Below, piece by piece: positions 8,341 to 16,620 of a DNA stretch of 64,000 nt. The notes under the pieces were generated by a model, which did no database searches, had not been told where the DNA came from, and saw only the letters and a program-made list of their open reading frames with translations. Location: the NCBI RefSeq assembly GCF_000685965.1, contig NZ_JMLE01000003.1:1-64000 (forward strand), written 5' to 3'. The first letter of the stretch is position 1, and each line of letters begins with the position of its first letter. The DNA is from Arthrobacter sp. UNC362MFTsu5.1 (GTDB taxonomy: Bacteria > Actinomycetota > Actinomycetes > Actinomycetales > Micrococcaceae). The translations under genes were made by a program, and so were the position numbers.

Positions 8341-9538
8341 TGAGGGGCTCCTTAGTGCGGGCGCTGTTCACCGGCGTGGTGGAACCGGCCGGGGCGGGGG
8401 CCTGGGTCAGGTCCGCCAGTTCCGCGCCGATGTGCTTTCCCAATTGTTCAAGCAGGGGTCCTGCTTCGGCTATACATATTTCTACCTTGGCCTCCAGCGC
8501 GGTCAGCGGGTAGACCTGCCGGAATCCGGAATCCTTTTGCTGTTCCGGTGTCAGGGTGGTCCGGCCGCAGACGGCCACCGCCGGAACGCCGGCCCGTTCA
8601 GCCGCCCGCGCCACGCCCATGGGCGTCTTGCCCAGCAGGCTCTGCTCGTCCAGGCTGCCTTCGCCGGTGATCACCAGGTCGGCGCCGGCCAGGCGGTCGG
8701 CCAGCCCGGTGAATTCAAGTACGACGTCGATGCCCGGCCTGCGCGTCGCCGCCAGGACGGCGATGGCGGCGTAGCCCACGCCGCCGGCCGCCCCGGCACC
8801 CGGTGCGTCCGCGGCCTTCAGCGCGCGGGGCCCGATCTCGGCGGCGAGCACGTCCACAAAGTGCGCCAGGGCGGCATCCAGCTCTTCCACGTCCTGCGGG
8901 CTGGCACCCTTCTGCGGGCCGAAGATCGCGGGAGCGCCCTCCGCCCCGAGCAGGGGGTTGTCCACGTCGCTGGCCAGGACAAAGCGCGTCTCGTCCAGCC
9001 GGGAATCGAAGTCCGAGAAGTCGATCCGGTCCAGCCTGGCGAGGGCCGCGCCGCCCGGCGGCAGTTCGTTGCCGCCGGCGTCGAGGAGCTGCGCGCCGAG
9101 TCCCCGCAGGACGCCGGCGCCGCCGTCGGTGTTGGCGCTCCCGCCGACGCCGAGGATGATCTGCCGGCATCCGGCGTCGAGCGCCGCCCGGATCAGTTCA
9201 CCGGTTCCCAGGCTGGTGGCTCCCTTGGCGTCCAGGGTGCCGCCGGGGAGGACGGCGAGGCCGGAAGCAGCTGCCATTTCGATGACCGCCTCGCGGCCGC
9301 GGACGGCAAAGTCCGCCCGGAGCGGCTGCCCGGTAGGGCCGCTGACCGTGGCGCTCCGGCGGGAGAAGCCGGAGCCGACGGCGGCATCGAGGGTGCCCTC
9401 GCCGCCGTCGGCCACCGGAATCCGGAGTACCTCAAGGTTGTGGCCCGTGGCGGACTGCAGCCCGGCAGCCAGGTGCCGGGCCACGTCCGGGGCGGACAGC
9501 GAGCCCTTGAACTTGTCCGGGGCGATCACGATCCGCAT
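8333..9538 (-). CDS. glxK: glycerate kinase (GlxK/GarK family)
   Basis: A 401-residue class II glycerate kinase that phosphorylates D-glycerate, the last step of the glyoxylate-to-glycolysis route. It starts [16 protein letters not shown], the family signature. It also has the conserved DGGEGTLDA near residue 45, [11 protein letters not shown] near 130 and [17 protein letters not shown] near 290. It overlaps allB by eight bases and starts two bases after the gcl stop. Whether it makes 2- or 3-phosphoglycerate cannot be told from the sequence. Confidence 0.93.
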   Translation of the reverse strand: MRIVIAPDKFKGSLSAPDVARHLAAGLQSATGHNLEVLRIPVADGGEGTLDAAVGSGFSRRSATVSGPTGQPLRADFAVRGREAVIEMAAASGLAVLPGGTLDAKGATSLGTGELIRAALDAGCRQIILGVGGSANTDGGAGVLRGLGAQLLDAGGNELPPGGAALARLDRIDFSDFDSRLDETRFVLASDVDNPLLGAEGAPAIFGPQKGASPQDVEELDAALAHFVDVLAAEIGPRALKAADAPGAGAAGGVGYAAIAVLAATRRPGIDVVLEFTGLADRLAGADLVITGEGSLDEQSLLGKTPMGVARAAERAGVPAVAVCGRTTLTPEQQKDSGFRQVYPLTALEAKVEICIAEAGPLLEQLGKHIGAELADLTQAPAPAGSTTPVNSARTKEPLNV

Positions 9539-9540
9539 GG

Positions 9541-11331
9541 TTAGGCCTGCATCGCCAGGATGGCGGTGGGGGCGTCGGCGCTGGTCTCGGCCAGTTCCTC
9601 GAACTCGTTGACCGCGTTGATTTCCACGCCCATGGAGATGTTGGTGATCTTCTCCAGGATCACTTCCACCACCACGGGAACCTTGAACTCGCCGGCCAGC
9701 GCCTTGGCCTTGTCGAATGCGGAACCCAGGTCGCTGGGGTCCTCCACACGGATGGCCTTGCAGCCCAGGCCCTCAGCCACCTTGATGTGGTCCACGCCGT
9801 AGCCCGCCGCCGTTGCCGAGAGATCGGTGCTGTTGATGTTCTCGAACGCCAGGGACACGTTCTGCTCCATATTGAAGCCGCGCTGGGACTGGCGGATCAG
9901 GCCCAGGTACGAGTTGTTGACCACCACGTGGATGTACGGCAGGTTGAACTGCGCGCCCACGGCCAGTTCCTCGATCATGAACTGGAAGTCATAGTCGCCG
10001 GACAGGGCCACAACCGTCTCGTCCGGCTTGCCGCGGACAACGCCCAGGGCGGCCGGAGCGGTCCAGCCCAGGGGACCGGCCTGGCCGGCGTTGATCCACT
10101 TGCGCGGGCCGAACACGTGCAGCATCTGGGCGCCGGCGATCTGGGACAGGCCGATGGTGGAAACGTACGTGGTGTCCTTGCCGAAGGACTTGTTCATCTC
10201 CTCGTACACGCGCTGCGGCTTGATCGGGATGTTCTCGAAGTGCGTCTTGCGGTGCAGGGTGGCCTTGCGTTCGGCGCATTCGGCGGCCCAGGCGGAATAG
10301 TCCGGCAGGGATCCGGCGGCCCGGCGCTCACGGGCCAGTTCAATCAGCCCGGCCAGCGCCGCACGGGCGTCGGACGCGACGCCGAAGTCCGGGGAGAACA
10401 CGCGGCCGATCTGCGTGGGCTCGATGTCGATGTGCACGAACGTGCGGCCGGCCGTGTAGGTGTCCAGGCCGCCGGTGTGGCGGTTGGCCCAGCGGTTGCC
10501 GATGCCGATCACGAAGTCGCTGCGCAGGTAGTTCTCGTTGCCGTAGCGGTGGCTGGTCTGCAGGCCCACCATGCCGGCCATCAGCGGGTGGTCGTCCGAG
10601 ATGGCGCCCCAGCCCATCAGGGTGGGGATCACGGGAACACCCAGCAGCTCGGCCAGTTCCACCAGTTCGGCGGAGGCGCCGGCGTTGATGATGCCGCCGC
10701 CAGCCACGATCAGCGGGCGCTCGCCTGCGGTCAGCATGTCCAGGGCCTTTTCCAGCTGCTTCCGGGAGGCCTTCGGCTTTTCCACGGGCAGGGGCTCGTA
10801 GGTATCGATGTCGAATTCGATCTCGGCCATCTGCACGTCGATCGGCAGGTCCAGCAGCACGGGGCCGGGGCGGCCGGAGCGCATCAGCTGGAACGCCTTC
10901 TGGAAGGCGCCCGGAACCTGGCCGGGTTCCAGGATGGTCATGGCCATCTTGGTGACGGGCTTGGCGATGGATTCGATGTCCACGGCCTGGAAGTCTTCCT
11001 TGTGCAGCTTGGCCACGGGGGCCTGGCCGGTGATGCAGAGCATGGGGATGGAATCGGCCCAGGCCGCGTACAGCCCGGTGATCATGTCGGTGCCGGCGGG
11101 GCCGGAGGTGCCGATGCAGATGCCGATGTTGCCGTCCGCGGCACGGGAGTAGCCGTCCGCCATGTGGCTGGCGCCTTCAACGTGGCGGGCCAGCGTGTGG
11201 CGGATGCCGCCGTGGGCCCGCATGGCCGAATAGAAGGGGTTGATTGCCGCGCCTGGCAGGCCGAACGCCTCGGTGGCGCCCTCCTTTTCCAGGATCGCGA
11301 CGGCAGCGTCTACGGTGCGCATCTTGGTCAT
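9541..11331 (-). CDS. gcl: glyoxylate carboligase (tartronate-semialdehyde synthase)
   Basis: A 596-residue thiamine-diphosphate enzyme that joins two glyoxylates to tartronate semialdehyde and CO2. It has the three-domain acetolactate-synthase-like layout. In RHVEGAS, Val51 stands where most ThDP enzymes have the catalytic Glu. This is the hallmark known from E. coli Gcl at the same residue number, so the assignment is firm against acetolactate synthase. The ThDP/Mg motif [15 protein letters not shown] is near residue 445. It is central in the operon hyi-glxR-gcl-glxK-allB. A 126-base gap separates it from glxR. Confidence 0.95.
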   Translation of the reverse strand: MTKMRTVDAAVAILEKEGATEAFGLPGAAINPFYSAMRAHGGIRHTLARHVEGASHMADGYSRAADGNIGICIGTSGPAGTDMITGLYAAWADSIPMLCITGQAPVAKLHKEDFQAVDIESIAKPVTKMAMTILEPGQVPGAFQKAFQLMRSGRPGPVLLDLPIDVQMAEIEFDIDTYEPLPVEKPKASRKQLEKALDMLTAGERPLIVAGGGIINAGASAELVELAELLGVPVIPTLMGWGAISDDHPLMAGMVGLQTSHRYGNENYLRSDFVIGIGNRWANRHTGGLDTYTAGRTFVHIDIEPTQIGRVFSPDFGVASDARAALAGLIELARERRAAGSLPDYSAWAAECAERKATLHRKTHFENIPIKPQRVYEEMNKSFGKDTTYVSTIGLSQIAGAQMLHVFGPRKWINAGQAGPLGWTAPAALGVVRGKPDETVVALSGDYDFQFMIEELAVGAQFNLPYIHVVVNNSYLGLIRQSQRGFNMEQNVSLAFENINSTDLSATAAGYGVDHIKVAEGLGCKAIRVEDPSDLGSAFDKAKALAGEFKVPVVVEVILEKITNISMGVEINAVNEFEELAETSADAPTAILAMQA

Positions 11332-11457
11332 GGTGTACTCCTTGAAAGTCTGTGGGAAAAGCCTGTTTTTGGGTGTGCTGAGGGAGCCGCCGTCGTTGAT
11401 GTACGACGGCGGTTGCCCTGGTTGTTGCTTTTGTGGCCGGCTACTGCCGGAGGTGCG

Positions 11458-12336
11458 TTACTTCCGGCCGCTGAGCTGGAGGACCTGCTTGAAGAGGCCT
11501 GAGTGGTCGAGGCCGCCGTCGCCCTGGTTGACGGTGGCGGCGACGAGCTGCGCGACGACGGCGCCGAGGGGGACGGCGACGTTGGCTTCGCGGGCGGCGG
11601 AGGTGACGATGCCGAGGTCCTTGTGGTGCAGGGCCAGACGGAAGCCGGGGTCGAAGTTGCGGTCCAGCATCTTCTGGCCCTTCTGGTCCAGGACCTTGGA
11701 GCCGGCCAGGCCGCCGCCCAGGACCTTGAGGGCGGCGTCGGTGTCCACGCCGTAGGCCTCGAGGAAGGCGATGGCTTCTGCCAGGACCTCGATGTTGACG
11801 GCGACGATCAGCTGGTTGGCTGCCTTGACGGTCTGGCCGGAGCCTGCGGGGCCGACGTGGACGATGGTCTTGCCGACGGCGTTGAGGACGTCCTGTGCTG
11901 CCTCGAAGTCGGCTGCGTCGCCGCCCACCATGATGGAGAGTGCGGCGTCGATGGCGCCCTGTTCGCCGCCGGAGACCGGGGCGTCGAGCGGGCGGATGCC
12001 TGCGGCGACTGCATCCTCGGCCAAACGCTTGGCGACGTCCGGGCGGATGCTGGAGGCGTCGATCCAGAGGGTGCCCTGCTTGGCGTTGGCGAAGACTCCG
12101 TCGGGGCCGCTGACAACACCCTCAACGTCGGGGGAGTCCGGCACCATGGTGATGACGACGTCGGCGTCCTTGACGGCGTCCGCGATGCTCGTGGCGCCCT
12201 TGCCGCCTTCGGATACCAGCTTGTCGATCTTGTCCTGGCTGCGGTTGAAGCCGGTGACGGTGTGGCCGGCCTTGACGAGGTTGATGGCCATGGGCAGGCC
12301 CATGATTCCGAGTCCGATGACTGAAACGTTGCTCAT
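11458..12336 (-). CDS. glxR: 2-hydroxy-3-oxopropionate (tartronate semialdehyde) reductase
   Basis: A 292-residue beta-hydroxyacid dehydrogenase that reduces tartronate semialdehyde to glycerate with NAD(P)H. The Rossmann motif GLGIMG is at residue 7. The substrate motif DAPVSGGEQGA is near 117. The catalytic lysine region is GSGQTVKAANQLIV near 165. I chose ATG 12336 (MSNVSVIGLG); an upstream in-frame start at 12384 would add 16 residues that precede the Rossmann strand and overlap the palindromic element. It sits directly between hyi and gcl, as in known glyoxylate operons. Confidence 0.93.
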   Translation of the reverse strand: MSNVSVIGLGIMGLPMAINLVKAGHTVTGFNRSQDKIDKLVSEGGKGATSIADAVKDADVVITMVPDSPDVEGVVSGPDGVFANAKQGTLWIDASSIRPDVAKRLAEDAVAAGIRPLDAPVSGGEQGAIDAALSIMVGGDAADFEAAQDVLNAVGKTIVHVGPAGSGQTVKAANQLIVAVNIEVLAEAIAFLEAYGVDTDAALKVLGGGLAGSKVLDQKGQKMLDRNFDPGFRLALHHKDLGIVTSAAREANVAVPLGAVVAQLVAATVNQGDGGLDHSGLFKQVLQLSGRK

Positions 12337-12378
12337 TGTGGTTCTCTTTCTGAAGTCTGTGGTGGTGGAGGGCGGCGG

Positions 12379-12445
12379 TCCCAACTAGGTCGCAGTTGAT
12401 GTCGTTTTGGGGGCTCAAAACGACATCTGCTGCTACTCAGTTGGG
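12379..12445. repeat. 67-base imperfect palindrome between hyi and glxR
   Basis: Outer arms CCCAACT and AGTTGGG and inner arms GATGTCGTTTT and AAAACGACATC fold into a long hairpin around a GGGGGCTC loop. It lies inside an operon. It may attenuate or process the transcript, or be a dispersed palindromic repeat unit. Only this copy is in the window. Confidence 0.6.
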
Positions 12446-12461
12446 CGGGTGGGAACGGAAC

Positions 12462-13262
12462 CTACTGGGAGACGCGCTGGCGGATGGCCCAGCTGAAGGC
12501 GGTTTCCTGCGGTTCCTTGTATTCGAGGCCGATGTAGCCCTCATAGCCGAGTTCGCGGCTGCGGGCGATCCATTCGCCGAGGGGAAGCCCGCCGGTTCCG
12601 GGAGCCCCGCGGCCGGGGTTGTCGGCGATCTGGATGTGGCCGAAGTCCTTGGCGTGCTTTTCGATGACGGCGGCGACGTCGTCTCCGTTGACGGCCAGGT
12701 GGTAGAAGTCGGCGAGGAGCTTGATGTTCTCCGCGCCGGATTCCTCCTTGACCCGGGCAATGACGTTGAGTGCGTCCTGGGCTTTGAGGAGCGGGTACCT
12801 GGGGGCGCCGCTGACCGGTTCGAGGAGGACGGTGCCGCCGATGCGGGCCACTCCTGCGGCTGCGGCGGCCAGGTTCCTGGCGCCCAGTTCGTCCTGTTCC
12901 TCCGGGGTGAATTCGTCCTGGCGGTTGCCGTAGAGGGCGTTGAACGCCTTGCAGCCGAGGCGCTCGCCGATGCCGGCGACGACGTCGATGTTGTCCTTGA
13001 ACTCGGAGCAGCGTCCCTTCCAGGAGACCAGGCCGCGGTCGCCGCCGGGCATGTTGCCGGCGTTGAAGTTCAGGCCGGTGAGCTGCACGCCGGCGTCGGT
13101 GATGGCGCGCTCGAAAGCCGTGGTCTCGGCGTCGGTGGGGACGGAAGTGTCAAAAGGCCACCAGAACTCGACGGCGTCAAAGCCGGCGGCCTTCGCGGCA
13201 GCGGGCCGCTCGAGCAGGGGCAGCTCTGTCAGCAGGATGGAGCAGTTCACTGTGTACGTCAT
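12462..13262 (-). CDS. hyi: hydroxypyruvate isomerase
   Basis: A 266-residue TIM-barrel isomerase that interconverts hydroxypyruvate and tartronate semialdehyde. Family marks include MTYTVNCSILLTELP at the N-terminus, GFDAVEFWWPF near residue 27, NFNAGNMPGGDRG near 65 and FNALYGNR near 105. The metal/catalytic glutamates are in VLLEPVSG and IGLEYKE. It is the first gene of the leftward glyoxylate operon. Two IclR-type operator-like repeats lie 73-111 bases upstream of its start. Confidence 0.92.
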   Translation of the reverse strand: MTYTVNCSILLTELPLLERPAAAKAAGFDAVEFWWPFDTSVPTDAETTAFERAITDAGVQLTGLNFNAGNMPGGDRGLVSWKGRCSEFKDNIDVVAGIGERLGCKAFNALYGNRQDEFTPEEQDELGARNLAAAAAGVARIGGTVLLEPVSGAPRYPLLKAQDALNVIARVKEESGAENIKLLADFYHLAVNGDDVAAVIEKHAKDFGHIQIADNPGRGAPGTGGLPLGEWIARSRELGYEGYIGLEYKEPQETAFSWAIRQRVSQ

Positions 13263-13334
13263 CGTAGGTCCTTCCGAGGAGGGGGCTTTGATCTAGCTTC
13301 CTATGCTTCTTGTCTCTTCGCGATTTCGCTTCAA

Positions 13335-13373
13335 GATTCCGCTTTGTGGAAATTAGATTCTGCTTTATGAAAA
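13335..13373 (-). promoter_or_regulatory. two IclR-type operator-like repeats upstream of hyi
   Basis: GATTCCGCTTTGTGGAAA (13335-13352) and GATTCTGCTTTATGAAAA (13356-13373) are tandem near-copies spaced 21 bases apart. Each has TTC...GAA dyad symmetry. IclR-family regulators such as AllR bind TTCC-N-GGAA sites of this form. This is the expected promoter region of the glyoxylate operon. No IclR gene is in the window. Confidence 0.5.
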
Positions 13374-13418
13374 GTGTAGGGAAGGGTGGGGGTGCGAGTC
13401 AAGGGGCGAGGTGAGAGG

Positions 13419-14318
13419 CTAAGCCACCAGCCGCAGCGGCCGGTCCCCGAGCCGCACGGTGAGTTCCTGGCCCCACGAGGCAATCAGCCGGTCACCCTCC
13501 ATCCCGTCGCCGAATACCACCAGCTGGTCGGATGCCACGGTGATTCGCAGCTCTTCGCCAGATTCCAGCAGCCCTTCGGTCAGGGAAGTGCCGGTAATCG
13601 GGGAGGGCCAGGCCTCGCGGACGAACCAGGCCAGCCGGGGGTCCGTGGGCCCGGGCAGGGCCCGTCCGCCGCGTTCCAGGGCGATCGATGCGCACCAGCC
13701 GGTGGCTCCGGTCCCGGTGGACACGATCATGCCGGAGGAGGACTGCCGCTCCGACCGGCCGTCGGGCAGGGCCAGCCGGTACCGGGCCGATTGGTGGGAT
13801 GTGTGACCGATGAACACTTCGTTGAGCCCTGAAAGTTCCTGCCCGTCGTCGAGCCTTGCCGTCACGGTGGCGAGCTCCTGGCAAGCCAGTCGCTCCAGGC
13901 GCCCGGCGGCGCCAAGCCGCTGCAAGAGCGCGGCCGCGGCTTCCGGGGAGTGCCGGACCAGAACGCCCGGGTTTACCCCGGGCTCCGGATCGATCCCGAT
14001 GACGGGCTGGCCGCTGAGGTACTTGGCCATGTTGGCGACGAGGCCGTCCTGTCCCACCACCGCGATGACGTCGTCCGGGGTCAGCAGGAAGCGGCTGAGG
14101 TCCGCCCGCTCCACCTCGGCCTGCCGCCACTCGGAAGGAACGGAGGCGCGGACCGTGGCCAGGGCTGCCTCCAGCCGGTCGTGCCGCTCCTGTACTTCTG
14201 CGATGGTCCGGCCGCGTGTGCGGAGGAAGAACTCAGCCTGGCCGCGCGTCGCATGCCGATCCAGGAGTTCCTGAAGCTCGGTGCGTCGGCGGACAATCAC
14301 GAGGCGGGGGTTGGTCAT
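13419..14318 (-). CDS. NAD-kinase-like protein
   Basis: The 299-residue protein shows NAD kinase fold marks in order. VVGQDG (Gly89-Gln90-Asp91-Gly92) stands in the GGDG position, with the catalytic Asp kept but the second Gly changed to Gln. Then come LNEVFIG (Asn166-Glu167) and GMIVSTGTGATGW (to about residue 208), matching the ST-x-TG-x-T loop. The N-terminal 80 residues form a helical-looking region not found in housekeeping PpnK. It follows the SPFH gene by nine bases and is probably controlled by the Nudix regulator. It may make NADP(H) or bind NAD as a sensor; both are inference. Confidence 0.72.
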   Translation of the reverse strand: MTNPRLVIVRRRTELQELLDRHATRGQAEFFLRTRGRTIAEVQERHDRLEAALATVRASVPSEWRQAEVERADLSRFLLTPDDVIAVVGQDGLVANMAKYLSGQPVIGIDPEPGVNPGVLVRHSPEAAAALLQRLGAAGRLERLACQELATVTARLDDGQELSGLNEVFIGHTSHQSARYRLALPDGRSERQSSSGMIVSTGTGATGWCASIALERGGRALPGPTDPRLAWFVREAWPSPITGTSLTEGLLESGEELRITVASDQLVVFGDGMEGDRLIASWGQELTVRLGDRPLRLVA

Positions 14319-14327
14319 GACCGGGCC

Positions 14328-15371
14328 CTACTTGCCAGCACCGGCGGCGCCGGTCGCGCTGGCGGGCAGGGTGTCGCCGGGCGCCCGGAGCAGGCCGGCC
14401 AACGCTCCGCTGAGGAGGTCGGGCGTGATGGTCAGGCTGCCGATGCTCGGCAGCTTTCCTGCCGCTTCGCGGAGCGCAAGCGCCAACAACGTGGATTGTT
14501 CCATGTCCCGGTAAACGGCCATGGTCGCGGCTTCCTGGGCCGCTTGTGCTTCACCCAGTTGGCGGAGCCGGTTGGCTTCCGCCGTTGAGGTGATGTCGAG
14601 CTGTACGGCCGAACCCTGCGTTTGGATGAGTCCCGCGGCTGCCTTCTCCTCCGCAGCGCGCCGCGCGTTGGTGCCTTCCTGGGTCACCAGGTGTTCGCGG
14701 CGGGTGGCCAGCTCGATCTGGCTCGCCATCTCGTTCTCGGAAATGGTCCGCTCGCGCTCGACGGCGAGTGCCCGGCGTTCGTACATTGCGCGGTCAGCCT
14801 CGGCCTGGAGCTGTTCGCGGACCGGCGTCTGCAGGGCGCGTTCGACGTCGGACTCGGGCCGGACGGCGAGCACCTGCACTCCGAGGATTTCGATGCCGGT
14901 GGACAGAAGCCGGGTATCCGCCCGCAGTGCATCGGTGAGGATGGTGCGCAGCTGGCTTACGCCCCGTTCCAGGGCTTGGGACAGTGTGGTGGTTGCGATC
15001 TGGTCGATGGCGTGGCTCTGGCACAGCTGGCCGATGATGGTGGCCACCTGCTCCCGGCCCGTTGCCGGCACCTTCCGGTCGGGTTCGAGGCCGAAGTCCA
15101 GGCGGCTCGACACGGCCACCGGATCAATGAACCTGTAAGTCACGTTGGCTTGCACGCTTACGTCCTGGTGGTCGCGGGTGATGGCGTGGAAGAGCGTGGG
15201 CAATTCCTGGTCATCCACTGGAACCTCACTCAGGACCGAGTTCGCAGGGCGGTACCAGAACGCCTGGCCCACACCCTGATGCTTCACGGTCCCCTTCTGC
15301 AGGTGGACGACGTAACCGGTAGGGGTGCCCAGGAAGTGGTTGATCCAGGGGTAGCGCTTGATGCTGGCCAT
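14328..15371 (-). CDS. SPFH/Band-7 domain protein
   Basis: The 347-residue protein has an SPFH domain over about residues 15-200 (GYVVHLQKGTVKHQG, VSVQANVTYRFIDPVAV). A long helical, Glu/Ala/Arg-rich segment follows (about 195-300), typical of flotillin-like coiled coils, and then an Ala/Gly-rich tail. No N-terminal transmembrane helix is seen, so it is probably a peripheral scaffold or soluble oligomer. It is the first gene of a two-gene unit with the NAD-kinase-like protein. The perfect palindrome at 15389-15417 lies 18 bases upstream of its start and should block its transcription when bound. Confidence 0.8.
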   Translation of the reverse strand: MASIKRYPWINHFLGTPTGYVVHLQKGTVKHQGVGQAFWYRPANSVLSEVPVDDQELPTLFHAITRDHQDVSVQANVTYRFIDPVAVSSRLDFGLEPDRKVPATGREQVATIIGQLCQSHAIDQIATTTLSQALERGVSQLRTILTDALRADTRLLSTGIEILGVQVLAVRPESDVERALQTPVREQLQAEADRAMYERRALAVERERTISENEMASQIELATRREHLVTQEGTNARRAAEEKAAAGLIQTQGSAVQLDITSTAEANRLRQLGEAQAAQEAATMAVYRDMEQSTLLALALREAAGKLPSIGSLTITPDLLSGALAGLLRAPGDTLPASATGAAGAGK

Positions 15372-15388
15372 GGGAGCTCCTTCAAAAA

Positions 15389-15417
15389 ATGGTTATCGTC
15401 AATTTGACGATAACCAT
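15389..15417. promoter_or_regulatory. operator 1: perfect 13-base-arm palindrome
   Basis: The arms ATGGTTATCGTCA and TGACGATAACCAT are exact inverted copies around ATT, 18 bases upstream of the SPFH start. The form and position fit a repressor site for the adjacent Nudix-HTH protein. A TATCTT box on the minus strand (about 15418-15423) adjoins it. Confidence 0.8.
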
Positions 15418-15435
15418 AAGATAGCGCCCGACCTG

Positions 15436-15460
15436 ATTTATTGTCAATCTGACGATAAAT
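15436..15460. promoter_or_regulatory. operator 2: near-perfect copy of operator 1
   Basis: The arms ATTTATTGTCA and TGACGATAAAT (one mismatch) flank ATC, 16 bases before the Nudix regulator start. The core ATCGTCA/TGACGAT is shared with operator 1, so one protein probably binds both and regulates both directions. Confidence 0.75.
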
Positions 15461-15475
15461 ACCTAGTATGAGGTC

Positions 15476-16210
15476 ATGCCTGAATTGCCCACAGCCCCGG
15501 CGCTCTTTCCGGTGACTGTCGACGTCGTCGCCCTTACCGTGCGCAACGACGTCCTAAACGTCCTGCTTATTACCCGGCTGATCGACCCCTTCCGGGGCAT
15601 GCTCGCGCTGCCCGGTGGCTTCGTGCTCTCCGGCGAGGATCTTGCGACGGCGGCGAGCCGTGAGCTCGCGGAGGAAACCGGCGTCGACCGCGTCCCCGGG
15701 CACCTAGAGCAGTTGGCGAGCTACGGCCCAAAGGGCCGCGACCCTCGCGGGGATGTCCTGACGGTCGCCCACCTGCTCCTGGCGCCGGACTTTCCGGTGC
15801 TGTCGGCCGGCAGCGACGCGGAACAGGCAGCCTGGTATCCGGTCACCCAGGTGCTCGACGGCGGATTGCAGCTCGCGTTCGACCATCGCCGCATCCTCGG
15901 GGACGCTCTCGAACGCGCGAAATCGAAGCTGGAGTATTCGCCCTTAGGGGCCGCCTTCTGTGGCGAGGAGTTCACCATCGCCCAACTCCGCGCCGTGTAT
16001 GAGGCAGTGTGGGGTACCCGCCTTGACCCCAGGAACTTCCACCGGAAGGCGACCGGCACTCCCGGATTCCTGGAGGACACCGGGCGGATGACGGCCGGTG
16101 ATGCAGGCCGGCCGGCGGCGCTTTTCCGGCTGGTGGAGGCTGCCCGCCCGGTGGCCGGCCAGCCAAGCCGGGCAGTCCTAAACCCTCCGCTCATGCGGCC
16201 GCGGGACTGA
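15476..16210 (+). CDS. NrtR-like Nudix-HTH transcriptional regulator
   Basis: The 244-residue protein has a Nudix domain (about residues 10-150) with a complete Nudix box from Gly48 to Val70 (G-x5-E-x7-REL-x-EE-x-G-V). A C-terminal winged helix (about 160-225; YEAVWGTRLDPRNFHRKAT) follows, the layout of NrtR repressors that sense ADP-ribose and control NAD genes. An intact box means hydrolase activity may remain. It is divergent from the SPFH/NAD-kinase-like unit, with two palindromes between the genes. I infer that it represses both directions and responds to an NAD-derived ligand. Confidence 0.82.
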   Translation: MPELPTAPALFPVTVDVVALTVRNDVLNVLLITRLIDPFRGMLALPGGFVLSGEDLATAASRELAEETGVDRVPGHLEQLASYGPKGRDPRGDVLTVAHLLLAPDFPVLSAGSDAEQAAWYPVTQVLDGGLQLAFDHRRILGDALERAKSKLEYSPLGAAFCGEEFTIAQLRAVYEAVWGTRLDPRNFHRKATGTPGFLEDTGRMTAGDAGRPAALFRLVEAARPVAGQPSRAVLNPPLMRPRD

Positions 16211-16309
16211 TCGGCCCGCCGGTCAGGGGGCGACGGCAGTCACCCTGCGGCGGCCCGCCCGTGCCCGGGCCCGGCCCCGGCGGCGGACATTAAAGCGGGG
16301 CATAAAGAA

Positions 16310-16335
16310 TGGGCGGTCCCTGCCGGGGCCGCCCA
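16310..16335 (-). terminator. terminator after csbD-like gene
   Basis: TGGGCGGTCCC and GGGGCCGCCCA pair around TGCC. Read on the minus strand, the hairpin is followed by TTCTTTATG, so it best serves the leftward CsbD gene. Confidence 0.6.
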
Positions 16336-16353
16336 TGTGGACTAGCTAGCGGA

Positions 16354-16530
16354 TTAGTGCCGTTTGAAGGCGTGCCTGAACTTTTCGCCGGCCTGCTTGA
16401 GGTCGGCCCTGATGGCGCGGCCTTTGCCTTCGGCCCTCATCCGGCGGTCGCCGCTGACTTCGCCGGCGGCTTTCTTTCCCTTGCCGTGAAGTCGCTCCGC
16501 GGCGTTGTGGATCCTGTCACCCAAACCCAT
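16354..16530 (-). CDS. CsbD-family stress protein
   Basis: A 58-residue, highly charged helical protein (MGLGDRIHNAAERLHGKGK, then KAAGEVSGDRRMRAEGK) of the CsbD family. Family members are induced by general stress; the molecular role is unknown. I chose ATG 16530 because AGGAGG is just upstream; a longer open frame back to 16584 has no such site. It stands alone between the Nudix gene and the two-component pair and ends at a hairpin terminator. Confidence 0.82.
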   Translation of the reverse strand: MGLGDRIHNAAERLHGKGKKAAGEVSGDRRMRAEGKGRAIRADLKQAGEKFRHAFKRH

Positions 16531-16620
16531 TGCGGTCCTCCTTGTGGTGCGGCCGATGCGGCTGGTTGCCGCAATTCCCGCCACTTAAATTGTAGGAACT
16601 GCGGTGCATCTTCGCGATGT

